In this document: positions 26,314 to 35,746 of the stretch, one piece after another
Numbering within the stretch: the stretch's first letter is position 1
Layout of the letters: each line of letters begins with the position of its first letter
Assembly: GCA_012295225.1 (NCBI GenBank)
Contig: WMKK01000003.1
Location: 310,001 to 374,000, forward strand
Direction: 5' to 3'
Length of the DNA stretch: 64,000 bases
DNA from: Ostreococcus mediterraneus
Lineage: Eukaryota; Chlorophyta; Mamiellophyceae; Mamiellales; Bathycoccaceae
Notes under the pieces: generated by a model
Told to the model about the DNA's origin: nothing
Seen by the model: only the letters and a program-made list of their open reading frames with translations
Database searches by the model: none
Position numbers and translations under genes: made by a program

Positions 26314-27936
26314 ATGCCGCCGACGTGTGACGTCATCGAGCGGTGCGCTCGCGACGCGTACGCGCGCGAACTCGGCGATGAAAGGCTCGCGAGCGATGCA
26401 TTCGTCGTCGTGAACGGTACGCCGCGGCTACTCGTGACGACGACGACGAAGGATGGCGCGGGTGCGGTGCGCGTGGACGTCGTCAAGACTTTGGAGCGCG
26501 TGAATGCGGCGTGCGAGCGCGCGTTGGTGGAATGCGACGACGATATCATCGGTGGCGTTGAAGCCAAGCTCGAGGCTGTCGTCGCGACGTCGGCGTGCGC
26601 GGCGGAGCTCGCGGTTGTTATCTCTCGAGATGCGCGGTTATGTCGCGAAGCGCGCGAGAGAGGGTGTTTTCCGGCGATGGCGCGGACGATGGTGTGCGTG
26701 ATGTGCGCGGCGTTGGATTGGGGCTCTGGCGCGGATGATTTGAAGCGCGCGGTGTTGGACGCGCACGCCAGGGCGTTTTTAGCGAAAACCGCCGACGTCG
26801 GGGGTGGCGATCGCTATGTCGTCGCGCGCGAACTCGCGTGTGAGGAGTATTTAGTTGCGTTGGTGATGAATATGGAGGCGACGTGGTCGCGGCGCAGCCA
26901 AGACCAAAGGAATGCAGAGCTTCATTCTCAGGAGGAGAACAACAAACACGAATACGTCGATGAATCGCTGGCGACGGCGTACGCGATTGTGTTTGACGCC
27001 GTGGTTTTTCGCAACGACACCATCAATGATCATGGTGATCGAATTGTACGCGCACCTGCAACGACTGTGATGTTACGCGCGTTTGTTGGCGCCTTACGAT
27101 TTCATGTGAGATGTTTCATTGCATGCAATGGAGTGTGGCACTTGAACAATGTGGCGCTTAAAAGTCTCGTTCACGCGCACGCTTTGTATCGGCACATCGC
27201 GTTATCAGACGAAGTCGACCGTGCGTTTGATGCCGAGGAAATGGGTGACGATGGGAGATTATACTTGGACGAATTCACATCGGTCGCGAAACAGATTCTC
27301 GATTCTTTCATGGAATCGTGCACCTCACATATGCCACCCGGCGCCAAGCAGGCCATGTTGCCATTGCTCTTGGATGTCTTAGAATGCTTCACTGCGGATA
27401 CCAATGCGTATAGAGATATTGGCGAGCGTATGTGTCAGTCGTTGGTGTACATCCTACGTGCGCCTGACGAATATTTCGAGCGGGTTTGGACGTCGAAAAT
27501 CTGTGAAAGCGCGGAAGGTCAGTTGAATACTTTCTTTTCCTTTTCCCTTCGGTCCGGGATGAATTCCTTCCTGTGGAATGCGCCAGTGGCCAGCAACCCC
27601 TGGCATGCGCGTATTGAACGGTGGCCGTCACCAGCGCTATCATTATTTCGCATATTGGGCAACTTGCACGACGTTGAGCAAAACTTTTCACCAGTGACGC
27701 GTTACTTTGTCGAGGAAGGCTTTACAAAGGTGGATGAATATTTCATCGTGCGACGCAACTGTAAAGCGCTCAAGCGCACAGTGTTTGAGCTGCGAGATCT
27801 TGGTAAAGCAGACTCACTCACGGAAGAGGAAATTGAAGCTTGGGATGATTTCGTCGATGATTTTGACAAGGAATTCACGCGGCGGCACCCTGATGTGGAT
27901 ATTAATGCCATGTGTCGAGAGTTTGCGAGTCCGTAG
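26314..27936 (+). CDS. Unrecognised 540-aa protein
   Basis: 540 aa, intronless, with no signal peptide, membrane segment or low-complexity tract. It appears globular and largely helical, with 13 or so cysteines spread along its length and repeated hydrophobic helices (for example MLPLLLDVLECF). The 3' half of the gene is visibly less GC-rich than its neighbours. An HEAT-like or helical-repeat fold is possible from the helix pattern but I see no diagnostic motif. Coding status rests on length, normal composition and placement between two well-supported genes. Confidence 0.75.
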   Translation: MPPTCDVIERCARDAYARELGDERLASDAFVVVNGTPRLLVTTTTKDGAGAVRVDVVKTLERVNAACERALVECDDDIIGGVEAKLEAVVATSACAAELAVVISRDARLCREARERGCFPAMARTMVCVMCAALDWGSGADDLKRAVLDAHARAFLAKTADVGGGDRYVVARELACEEYLVALVMNMEATWSRRSQDQRNAELHSQEENNKHEYVDESLATAYAIVFDAVVFRNDTINDHGDRIVRAPATTVMLRAFVGALRFHVRCFIACNGVWHLNNVALKSLVHAHALYRHIALSDEVDRAFDAEEMGDDGRLYLDEFTSVAKQILDSFMESCTSHMPPGAKQAMLPLLLDVLECFTADTNAYRDIGERMCQSLVYILRAPDEYFERVWTSKICESAEGQLNTFFSFSLRSGMNSFLWNAPVASNPWHARIERWPSPALSLFRILGNLHDVEQNFSPVTRYFVEEGFTKVDEYFIVRRNCKALKRTVFELRDLGKADSLTEEEIEAWDDFVDDFDKEFTRRHPDVDINAMCREFASP

Positions 27937-28038
27937 GATTAGTACAATAGGTAGAAAAACGTGTGTATGTATATAGGATACAATTGAACATTGATTGTTC
28001 TTACATTGTTGTAGCGCGCGATGGTACATCTTTTCGCA

Positions 28039-29904
28039 TTATCGGCCTTGTTGGCCAGCGAGCGTTTTCTCTGCGCCGTGTTCCTTTGAAGCTCCAGGCG
28101 GCAGCACAGACACTCCCCACACGCCGTGTGGCGTGCCTTTTCGTTTGTCAAGTCGCGACGTGTCCCAATCTTGCTTCGTCCATTCGCCCATACGATCACG
28201 GTTGAGATGCTCTTCGCATCCGCCCTCGGAATGCACAACGTATTGGTGCACAACTCCGCGTTGCTCGTCGACGAGGTGAGCGTCGACGTCATTACGCGTA
28301 TCAACTTTATACTCTACCGCACCTTCGCCACGGAAGAAGTCAGGAAACAGTAGCGCTAATGAGCGGTCTTGAGCGTCTAGTTCGTGCGATTCATCGTCGG
28401 GAAGTCGCTCCCGTCGTGAGCATTCTTTTTCAAACATGACGCGATAGGCGTCCCGCCAGGCGTCGTCCCCTTGATGCTCCGTTTCGGCGTGAGCTCTCGC
28501 GAACGCCTGCTCGAGCGCATCAAGCGCCAGTCCAGGATGATCAATTTCCCAAAATTCCGCTTTTGACTCGCGCCCGTCGACCGTCATCGCTTGCACGCTG
28601 TGTAAGGTGTCGTCGGTCATTGACGACGTCAGCCTACACGAAGACTCGTCGACACCGAGCTTGCTGTCTTTGAAATATTCGTGCGCTAAAATTTCCTCGC
28701 ACGTCGCGCGCGTCGTCGGATCAAATTGTAACATGCGTTTCAGCAAGTCCTTTGCCGTGGCGTCCACTCCCGTATGAAAGCGCGAATCGAGCGTTCCCGC
28801 GCGTCCCGGGATGCTTTGCAAATATTCGCGCCATCGGCTGCTCTTGATTCTCGCAATTTCCCCCCACGTAGGCGTGCCAATCACGTTGAACAACTTCTCC
28901 AACTGCGCCTGACGCTGTTCTGCATTCTCATCACACGTGTCATCGCCAAAGCACTCGCCCGTGCGCGGCGATTGCAGCGCAGCATCGTCGAATTGAAACA
29001 GCGGCTGCACCGCGAGCTTTGGATTCAACGCACCCATCGTGCACTGTCGTTGTAAGAGCTCAGCAAAAATACACCCCAAAGCCCATACGTCCACCGCACT
29101 GGAATATCCCACGCCACCCATGATAACCTCAGGCGCGCGATAGCACGGTGTCATGACGTTACTCGTCAGCATCGACTGCTCCATCGCCGCCGAAGCTGAA
29201 GAGTGCCGAGAATGTAACCGCCGTCGCTTGGCCGAACCCGCGTCCACGATGTCATCTTCGCCTCGAACCAAGCCCCCGACCGAGCCTCTCGCGCTGCCAA
29301 AATCGCACAACTTAATCACACGTCCACCATATCTATGCTTTCCGAGCAGTGTGTTCGCGCTCTTGATATCGCGGTGCATTATGCCCACCGAGTGGCAGTA
29401 CCGCACGCCCTCCGCCGCCTGCTGCATCAATCCTCGCACTTCTGCAGCCGATAACTGTCCACGCATGCCGTACACATCCCCGCCCTCGGCGTACTCAAAG
29501 CTCAGGTACACATCAATCGATACCGCTTTAAGCGTCATCGTGCGCACGTCGAGCTTCCGAGCGCCGCTCGAGGCGCTTCGCGTGAACGCGTCCCGCAGCG
29601 TGCACACGTTTGGATGCCTCGACCGGTGCAACGCCACAATCTCCCGCAACACCTTACGTGCGTCATGTTCGGACGCCAAAGCATTCGGGATCCGTTTCAG
29701 CGCCGTCCACACGCCGTCGTACTTGGTGTCGCGCGCTAAAGCCACGGCACCAAAGGATCCTTCACCGAGCACATCCGTCACGACGTACCGCGCGCCGACG
29801 TCCCACGTCTCCACCGCACCGGCGCTGGTCGACGTCGCGGCGTTCGATCGCACGTAGTACACGCCATCGATGTCGGGCGCCTTGGTCACCGCGCCCGCGC
29901 CCAT
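28039..29904 (-). CDS. CMGC-type serine/threonine protein kinase
   Basis: 621 aa. Kinase domain about 40-430: glycine loop GEGSFGAV (47-54), K70 in TALKRIP, E88, catalytic HRDIKSAN (177-184, Ser where Pro is usual), DFG at 201-203, then a long insertion before the activation segment TPCYRAPEV. There is no TEY or TDY, so it is not a classical MAP kinase. The large lobe has the CMGC insert (VIGTPTWGEI) and DVWALGCIFAELL. A second insertion of about 40 residues lies between that helix and the CMGC insert. A 180-residue acidic C-terminal extension shows no domain. All catalytic residues are present, so it is probably active. The first real ATG is at 29904; the preceding triplet in frame is GTG. 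Divergent from Nup214 over 92 bp. Confidence 0.87.
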   Translation of the reverse strand: MGAGAVTKAPDIDGVYYVRSNAATSTSAGAVETWDVGARYVVTDVLGEGSFGAVALARDTKYDGVWTALKRIPNALASEHDARKVLREIVALHRSRHPNVCTLRDAFTRSASSGARKLDVRTMTLKAVSIDVYLSFEYAEGGDVYGMRGQLSAAEVRGLMQQAAEGVRYCHSVGIMHRDIKSANTLLGKHRYGGRVIKLCDFGSARGSVGGLVRGEDDIVDAGSAKRRRLHSRHSSASAAMEQSMLTSNVMTPCYRAPEVIMGGVGYSSAVDVWALGCIFAELLQRQCTMGALNPKLAVQPLFQFDDAALQSPRTGECFGDDTCDENAEQRQAQLEKLFNVIGTPTWGEIARIKSSRWREYLQSIPGRAGTLDSRFHTGVDATAKDLLKRMLQFDPTTRATCEEILAHEYFKDSKLGVDESSCRLTSSMTDDTLHSVQAMTVDGRESKAEFWEIDHPGLALDALEQAFARAHAETEHQGDDAWRDAYRVMFEKECSRRERLPDDESHELDAQDRSLALLFPDFFRGEGAVEYKVDTRNDVDAHLVDEQRGVVHQYVVHSEGGCEEHLNRDRMGEWTKQDWDTSRLDKRKGTPHGVWGVSVLPPGASKEHGAEKTLAGQQGR

Positions 29905-29982
29905 CACGACCGCGACGGAGAATGCGCGACGGTTACGTCGAATCCAGCCGAGTCACCACAAAAGCCCTAAAACGACCGAGGA

Positions 29983-29996
29983 TTAGGGTATAGGGT
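29983..29996 (+). promoter_or_regulatory. Telomere-like TTAGGGTATAGGGT abutting the Nup214 start codon
   Basis: Two TAGGG-type units directly precede the ATG at 29997, and AAGCCCTAA lies at 29962-29970. Both fall in the 92-bp divergent promoter. These resemble plant telo-boxes, but being so close to the ATG they must be in the leader or the core promoter. Confidence 0.4.
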
Positions 29997-32900
29997 ATGG
30001 ACGTGTCGGCGGTTCAAACGGCGGTGGAACCCTGGTCATACGTCGACGCGAGCGCGTGCGGCGCGCAGACGACGCGCGACGAAGACGCGCCACGCGACCG
30101 CGCTCTTTCGTGTTCTTCGCCCGTGCGCGTGCGTTGCGTCCGACCGCACGCGATGGTGCGCGCGAGCGCGCGCGATGGCGACGCCCGCACCGGGTCGTTG
30201 GTCTTTGGCTCCATCGGGACGTTTTCGGTCGGCACGGGCGCGAGCGCGAGCGCGAGCGCGTTTGGGTACGCGTCGACGCTGGCGGTGAGTGGGAAGTATG
30301 GGTACATGGTCGTCGCGAGTGGGTCTGGGGCGTACGTGGTGCGCACGCACGAGGCGAGCGCGCGCGCGGCGTCGTGGAAGGCGGATGAGACGCCGCACGA
30401 GAAGCGCGTGCTCGATAGCGATGCGTGCGTGAAGTGCGCGCGAGGGGGGAGTGAAGGGGTGATCACGATTGTGGCCATGACTCCAGATGAACGCGTGTTT
30501 GCGACGTGCGATGATGAGGGCGTGGTTGAGTTTTACGCTGCGCGGGACGCGAGCGACGGCAACGCGATGGGTGAAAAGTTTGGTGAGATGACGCTCGCAA
30601 AGCCCGTGCGGGCCTTGAAGTGGTGCTCGGATAACGAGTCGTTTGTAGCATTGGCGGGAGATGCGTTAGTGTACGTCGAAGGCGTGGGTAAGGAACCGAA
30701 AGAGGTAGCCGTAGGCGCGTCGTGCGTGAGCGCGAGAGGCAACGACGTGCTCGCGTGGGCGAGCGGCGATACTGTGTTTATTGGTTCTAGCTCGGACCCG
30801 CTGAAGGATCCGAAGGAAATTATTGAAATGGGCCCGTACCGCGACGAAGACGACACGGTTGAGGTCGATGGCGTGTACGCTGTGAGTGCTGATAAGCTTT
30901 TAGTCACAGTGCGCGGCGTCGCCGAACCCGACGACTGCTTCCTCGCGTGCGTGACGAAAGAGCCCAGCGGTGAATGGGTTCGCACCCGTCTCGATGCGGC
31001 GTTCGATGTTGATCCAGAAGTCGTCGATTTATCTGGCCCTGTGCTCGGTGCGAATGTTTTTAGCGCTTGGAATGTTGTCTTTGCCACGCACCGTAAGGCT
31101 TGGGACAACCAGCTGTTGACGCTTAAAATTGAGCGCGACTCCACACCTTGCGTCTACGAAGTTGAAGACGACAGATGTTTTGCGACTGTTCCGATGACGG
31201 TTGACGATGAGAACAACTACGTCACGGGTTTGGGAGTGGATTTAACGGGCGCTGGCGGTACGATGCTTAATCCGCAAGACGCGAGCGCACCGGAACTTCC
31301 CAAAGGACCAACACTCATCGTTGCGACGTCAGATGGACGCATCTCCATCTTGTCTTGCGCGAATTTGAACGTAGCCGAAGCTCAAACAGGCGCGTCGCAT
31401 ATAAAGACGCAGCAAACGTTGCCGACGGGTGCGCATCCAGCCATGGCTGGCGCGTCGAGCGCACCTGCTACGCCAGCAGCGGCACCGGCGTTTGGCTTTG
31501 CACCACCTGCATCTTCAGCTGCGGCGCCCGCGTTTTCATTTGCGCCGCCGTCGAATCCGCTCGTGGCGGCGCCACCAGTGGCGACACCACCGGCGTTTTC
31601 TTTCAAACCTGCTACGCCGGTGGCGTCTACGACGGCGTTTTCATTCAAGGCGCCCAGTGCGAGCACGCCAGCCACGGTGGCTTCCACGCCGGCGTTTAGC
31701 TTCAAAACGCCAGAGCCCGCATCTTCGCCTGCATTTAGTTTTACGCCAGCAGATGCGGCGAAAGCACCCGAAGTCGCGACGCCACCAGTGGCGTCGACTC
31801 CAGCGTTTAATTTCAAGCCCGTCGAAGTCGCGACGCCACCAGTGGCGTCGACTCCAGCTTTTAGTTTTAAGCCCGCCGAAGTCGCGACGCCACCTGTCGC
31901 CTCAACGCCAGCATTTAGCTTCAAACCTGCTGAAGTTGCTACACCTGCCGTGGCTTCGACTCCGGCGTTTAGTTTCAAACCACCAGAGACGACGTCTGTG
32001 GCAACGACGTCAGTGGCGTCCACACCGGCATTTAGCTTTAAGCCTGCCGATACTCCAGCGTTTAGCTTCAAGGCTCCGGAACCGGCGAGCGCGCCCGTGG
32101 TGTCGCCGCCCGTGGCTTCCGCGTCAGCGTTTGGATGCAAGCCTAGTACTCCGGAAGTAGCTAAAGCACCAGTAGCGGCGCCGCCTGTAGCCGCGCCACC
32201 GGCGTTTAGTTTCAAGCCTACCGCGGCGCCGACGACGCCTTCGGCCGCGTTCTCAACCCCTGTCAAGGCCGACGTCACGCCTCCCCGCTCGACAGTGCCA
32301 CCAAAACCGACTGACAGATCGAGTACGAGCACGCCGAAGTCGCCAATCGACAAGGGTATGGAATTGTTGCAACGCGTGAAGGTTGGAGAAATTGACATGG
32401 ACGCCGCGGCGACGGCGCTACAAGAATTACTCATCGAGCATACACCGACTAAGAGCCCGAGGTCAGATTGGACGACTATCATGGCGGAAAAGTTCAAACC
32501 GATCGATACTTCGAATTCCCCTGCGGTGAATTTACAAAGCTCGCCGCTACCTTCGTGGGGCGTGAAGCTCGCGGAAATTCGTGGGAAGAAACCAGCGGCG
32601 TCTGATGACGGATTACAGGCGATTGAAAACGACATGCAGAATGTCATCGCAGAAGTCAGTGCCATGTTGGAAGACGTCACTAGTGTCACGAAGAGTTTAG
32701 AATCATCGAGCGGCGGTCTACTTGGGAAGATGGATATCGATGCCATCGCGAACTCGTCGACCGCGGTGCGTTCAAACGTTGAGTCACTGCTCGATGGAAG
32801 CAACCAGCTTCGCAGTCGGCTCAACGAGTTATGGGCCGCAAATTCGTCCGACGAAACCTTGCGCAGTGAATTAGAAAGCTTGATTTCCAGCGCATGCGAG

Positions 32901-35660
32901 GAAATCGACGAGGCAAACGCCGGGGAGAACGACACTCGTGAGTTGAGTCCGGCGTTGAAGGAGGTGCAAGAAAACATGCACCTCGACATGCGTTCGGTAC
33001 TCGACATGGCGGCTGAGCTCGAAGCGGCCGTCGAGCGACTCGAAGCGGCAAAGCGTGAAGCGTCGAGGCCAAAGCCCAAGGCTGTCATCCGCAGCGGCTT
33101 GGTGTCGTCCACAAAGCAAAGTGGCGGCGACGCGTCGTCTTCGGCGGTGCAAACGGCGAGCATCATGAAAGCCATCACGACACAAGCCACAGTGATTGAA
33201 GCGCAAGCCGAAAAGTTGAATCAATTGTTAGAGCGCATCACGCAGGGCGATGAAAGCATCGCCACTCGCGTACTTTCCGCGGCGAAGCACTCATCGCCAG
33301 CGCCGGCAAAGGCGAGTCCGCCGTCGCGAAAAATTGAGCCGATTGTTGTGGCCAAGATTCGCTCGTCGCCCGAGCCATTCACGCTGAAGACTCCGGTGCA
33401 TCGCGCGAGCGCGCCCGACGCGGACGTCGCGGATGGAAACGATTTGGAGAGTGTGATTCGCTCTCGCATGTCGAGCACGCGCGTGACGACGATTAAGAAA
33501 GCTGAAGTGCCGAAACTGACGTCACCAATCACCAAGGTTGCGCCCGTCGTCGTGACGCCGCCGAAAAAGTCAGTCGAAGATGTGAAACCGGCGAGTTCGC
33601 TCTTCGCCGCCGCACCCGTTCCAGCTGAGACGAAACCCGCGCCGGCGCCAACTTTTTCATTCGCGCCAGCGCCAGCGGTGACGAAACCCGCCGAACCAGC
33701 CAAAGCTGCCGTTACGCAACCCGCGGCTACGGCGGCGCCCGCGCCCGCCATGGGCTTTTCTGCGGATTTCCTGGCCAAGGCGAATAGCGGTTACCAAAAA
33801 GCGCAAGACGCGCTCGAAAAAGAACTCGCCGGTGGCGCTGCCAAAGCCAACGAGCCAGCAGCAAAAGCTCCGGAACAAAAGTTTTCGTTTGGTATTCCCG
33901 CCAGCGCCGCTCCGGAAAAGAAGGCGGAGGAGAAACCCACATTCGCGTTCGCGGCGCCTCCAGCCGGTGGATTAAGCTTTGGCGCGCCCGCCGCGAAAGC
34001 GACCGAAGAATCAAAGAAGCCGGCGTTTTCATTCGCGCCTACAAAAGTTGAAGATGCGAAACCGGCGGAGACGCCAACCAAGGCTGAAGCCGCCAAGGAG
34101 GCGGCGCCGACGATGGGATTCTCGGCTGATTTCCTAGCCAAGGCGAATCAAGGCTACGCCGCCGCGCAAAAGGCTTTAGAGGACGATCTCGCGAAAGCCA
34201 CGCCGCCCCCAGGGACACCGCCCGCGAGCAGCGCGGCGTCCGCATCGTCGCCAGTGAAGACGTTTGATTTCGCTTCGGCAGCTTCGTCGTCGCCTGTGCC
34301 AAAGTTTGGAATTTCCGCCGCGGCGAGCGCGGCGACGGCGCCGACCGCCAAAGCTCCCACGAAGCCTGCATTTGGCATCAGTACGTCGAGCACGAGCACG
34401 AATTTGTTTGGTTCGGCGAGTGCGGCGCCTGCGAGTGCGCCAGCGTTTGGTGCGAGTAGTGCGGCGGCGTCGACGCCGGCGACAACAACTGCGGCTATTT
34501 CGTCTGGTTTCGGTAACTTTGGTTTTGGTGCATCCGCGCCGGCGAGCGCCGCCGCCGCAAAGTCTGGTCCGTTGGCGGCGCCCGCGTTTGGTGCGCCGTC
34601 GGCTTCGAGCGCGGCGAGTTCAAGTGCTTTTGGCGCTGCGCAGCCGAGCACTGGATTCGGCTCTGCGACGACATCCGCGCCAGCTGCAAGTTCCAACGCG
34701 TTTGGCGCGGCGGTCGCGACGAGTACGCCCGCGTTTGGCGCGGCGAGCACTTTTGGTGCCGCGGCTACGGCGTCGAGCTCGTCGTCGTTTGGTACAACGA
34801 GCGCATTTGGCGCTGCGGCACAAACGAGCACGCCCGCATTCGGCGCCCCGAGCGCGTTTGGCGCCGCAGCACAAACGAGCACTCCGGCGTTTGGTGCCCC
34901 GAGCGCGTTTGGCGCAGCGGTGTCGACGAGTACTCCCGCATTTGGCGCTCCGAGCGCATTTGGCGCTGCCGCTTCGACGTCCACGCCAGCGTTTGGTGCA
35001 CCAAGCACTGGATTTGGTAAAACGTCTGGGTTTGGCGCTGCGGCGACGACATCTACGCCCGCATTCGGCGCGCCGAGCGCGTTTGGTGCAGCGGCAACGA
35101 CATCCGCGCCCGCATTCGGCGCTTCGAGCGCGTTCGGCGCCGCGGCCAAGCCCGGTGGTGGTTTTGGCGCGGCGGCGACGATGGGCAGCGGTTTCGGCGC
35201 CGCTGCGACGTCCGGTGGAGGCTTCGGCGCGGCGGCTAAACCCGGTGGTGGCTTTGGCGCCGCTGCGACGTCTGGTGGAGGTTTCGGCGCGGCGGCAACC
35301 GCTGGCGGCGGTTTTGGTGGTGGCGGTTTCGGCGCCGCCGCCGCGTCTGGCGGTGGATTTGGTGCCGCCACGTCTGGTGGATTTGGTCAACCAGCAACCG
35401 GTGGTTTTGGCGCGCCCGCATCTACGGGCGGATTCGGCCAGCCACCATCGCCAGCAGCCTCAACTACTGGGTTCGGCGCGTTTGGCGCCCCATCGTCTGG
35501 TTTCGGCCAACCGTCGTCCGGTTTCGGCCAACCTCAATCCGGTGGTTTCGGCGCCTTCGGCGCCCAGGCGCAGCAACCACAATCCGGCTTTGGCGCGTTC
35601 GGTGCTCCACAATCACCATCGTCCCCATCCAACCCGGCGTTCACGCAAATGCGCCGTTAG
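29997..35660 (+). CDS. NUP214: FG-repeat nucleoporin, Nup214/Nup159-like
   Basis: 1887 aa. The N-terminal 450 residues are beta-rich with propeller-like repeats (for example VITIVAMTPDERVFATCDDEG and GPTLIVATSDGRISIL). Residues about 490-770 are FxF repeats of the type TPAFSFKP in Ala/Pro/Val-rich linkers. About 780-1100 is helical, probably coiled coil, the part that anchors Nup214/Nup159 to the Nup82/88 complex. FxF, FxFG and SAFGA/GGGFGAA repeats fill the rest to residue 1880. This order fits plant Nup214 (LNO1), which sits on the cytoplasmic face of the pore and acts in mRNA export. Two copies of MGFSADFLAKAN followed by GY (N+2 and N+3) lie at about 1252 and 1373. No intron needed. Confidence 0.88.
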   Translation: MDVSAVQTAVEPWSYVDASACGAQTTRDEDAPRDRALSCSSPVRVRCVRPHAMVRASARDGDARTGSLVFGSIGTFSVGTGASASASAFGYASTLAVSGKYGYMVVASGSGAYVVRTHEASARAASWKADETPHEKRVLDSDACVKCARGGSEGVITIVAMTPDERVFATCDDEGVVEFYAARDASDGNAMGEKFGEMTLAKPVRALKWCSDNESFVALAGDALVYVEGVGKEPKEVAVGASCVSARGNDVLAWASGDTVFIGSSSDPLKDPKEIIEMGPYRDEDDTVEVDGVYAVSADKLLVTVRGVAEPDDCFLACVTKEPSGEWVRTRLDAAFDVDPEVVDLSGPVLGANVFSAWNVVFATHRKAWDNQLLTLKIERDSTPCVYEVEDDRCFATVPMTVDDENNYVTGLGVDLTGAGGTMLNPQDASAPELPKGPTLIVATSDGRISILSCANLNVAEAQTGASHIKTQQTLPTGAHPAMAGASSAPATPAAAPAFGFAPPASSAAAPAFSFAPPSNPLVAAPPVATPPAFSFKPATPVASTTAFSFKAPSASTPATVASTPAFSFKTPEPASSPAFSFTPADAAKAPEVATPPVASTPAFNFKPVEVATPPVASTPAFSFKPAEVATPPVASTPAFSFKPAEVATPAVASTPAFSFKPPETTSVATTSVASTPAFSFKPADTPAFSFKAPEPASAPVVSPPVASASAFGCKPSTPEVAKAPVAAPPVAAPPAFSFKPTAAPTTPSAAFSTPVKADVTPPRSTVPPKPTDRSSTSTPKSPIDKGMELLQRVKVGEIDMDAAATALQELLIEHTPTKSPRSDWTTIMAEKFKPIDTSNSPAVNLQSSPLPSWGVKLAEIRGKKPAASDDGLQAIENDMQNVIAEVSAMLEDVTSVTKSLESSSGGLLGKMDIDAIANSSTAVRSNVESLLDGSNQLRSRLNELWAANSSDETLRSELESLISSACEEIDEANAGENDTRELSPALKEVQENMHLDMRSVLDMAAELEAAVERLEAAKREASRPKPKAVIRSGLVSSTKQSGGDASSSAVQTASIMKAITTQATVIEAQAEKLNQLLERITQGDESIATRVLSAAKHSSPAPAKASPPSRKIEPIVVAKIRSSPEPFTLKTPVHRASAPDADVADGNDLESVIRSRMSSTRVTTIKKAEVPKLTSPITKVAPVVVTPPKKSVEDVKPASSLFAAAPVPAETKPAPAPTFSFAPAPAVTKPAEPAKAAVTQPAATAAPAPAMGFSADFLAKANSGYQKAQDALEKELAGGAAKANEPAAKAPEQKFSFGIPASAAPEKKAEEKPTFAFAAPPAGGLSFGAPAAKATEESKKPAFSFAPTKVEDAKPAETPTKAEAAKEAAPTMGFSADFLAKANQGYAAAQKALEDDLAKATPPPGTPPASSAASASSPVKTFDFASAASSSPVPKFGISAAASAATAPTAKAPTKPAFGISTSSTSTNLFGSASAAPASAPAFGASSAAASTPATTTAAISSGFGNFGFGASAPASAAAAKSGPLAAPAFGAPSASSAASSSAFGAAQPSTGFGSATTSAPAASSNAFGAAVATSTPAFGAASTFGAAATASSSSSFGTTSAFGAAAQTSTPAFGAPSAFGAAAQTSTPAFGAPSAFGAAVSTSTPAFGAPSAFGAAASTSTPAFGAPSTGFGKTSGFGAAATTSTPAFGAPSAFGAAATTSAPAFGASSAFGAAAKPGGGFGAAATMGSGFGAAATSGGGFGAAAKPGGGFGAAATSGGGFGAAATAGGGFGGGGFGAAAASGGGFGAATSGGFGQPATGGFGAPASTGGFGQPPSPAASTTGFGAFGAPSSGFGQPSSGFGQPQSGGFGAFGAQAQQPQSGFGAFGAPQSPSSPSNPAFTQMRR
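31590..32220 (+). repeat. Imperfect FSFKP-type coding repeats in Nup214
   Basis: About ten units of roughly 45-90 bp encoding variants of VASTPAFSFKPAE. Units around 31780-31930 are nearly identical at DNA level (GTCGCGACGCCACCAGTGGC recurs), suggesting recent slippage or unequal exchange. Confidence 0.75.
34680..35620 (+). repeat. AFGA/GGGFGAA coding repeats in Nup214
   Basis: Tandem units encoding AFGAPSAFGAAAQTSTP-like sequence, then GGGFGAAATS-like, then GFGQP-like units. The three unit types follow one another in blocks. Their GC-rich codons create long spurious open frames on the other strand. Confidence 0.8.
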
Positions 35661-35746
35661 TACAGAATTGTTGAATATCACGCGACTAGTCCAAAAAGCG
35701 CGCGCGCCTTGGTCCTCACACCCGCACACCTCTACGCACACGCGCG

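Noticed and set aside
31382-33190. 602-aa open frame antisense to Nup214
   Set aside because: Mirror of Ala/Pro/Val-rich FxF repeats; its sequence is only a complement-derived repeat pattern without a fold.
34154-35371. 405-aa Pro/Ala-rich open frame antisense to the FG repeats
   Set aside because: Produced by GGC/GCC-rich repeat codons; no independent evidence.
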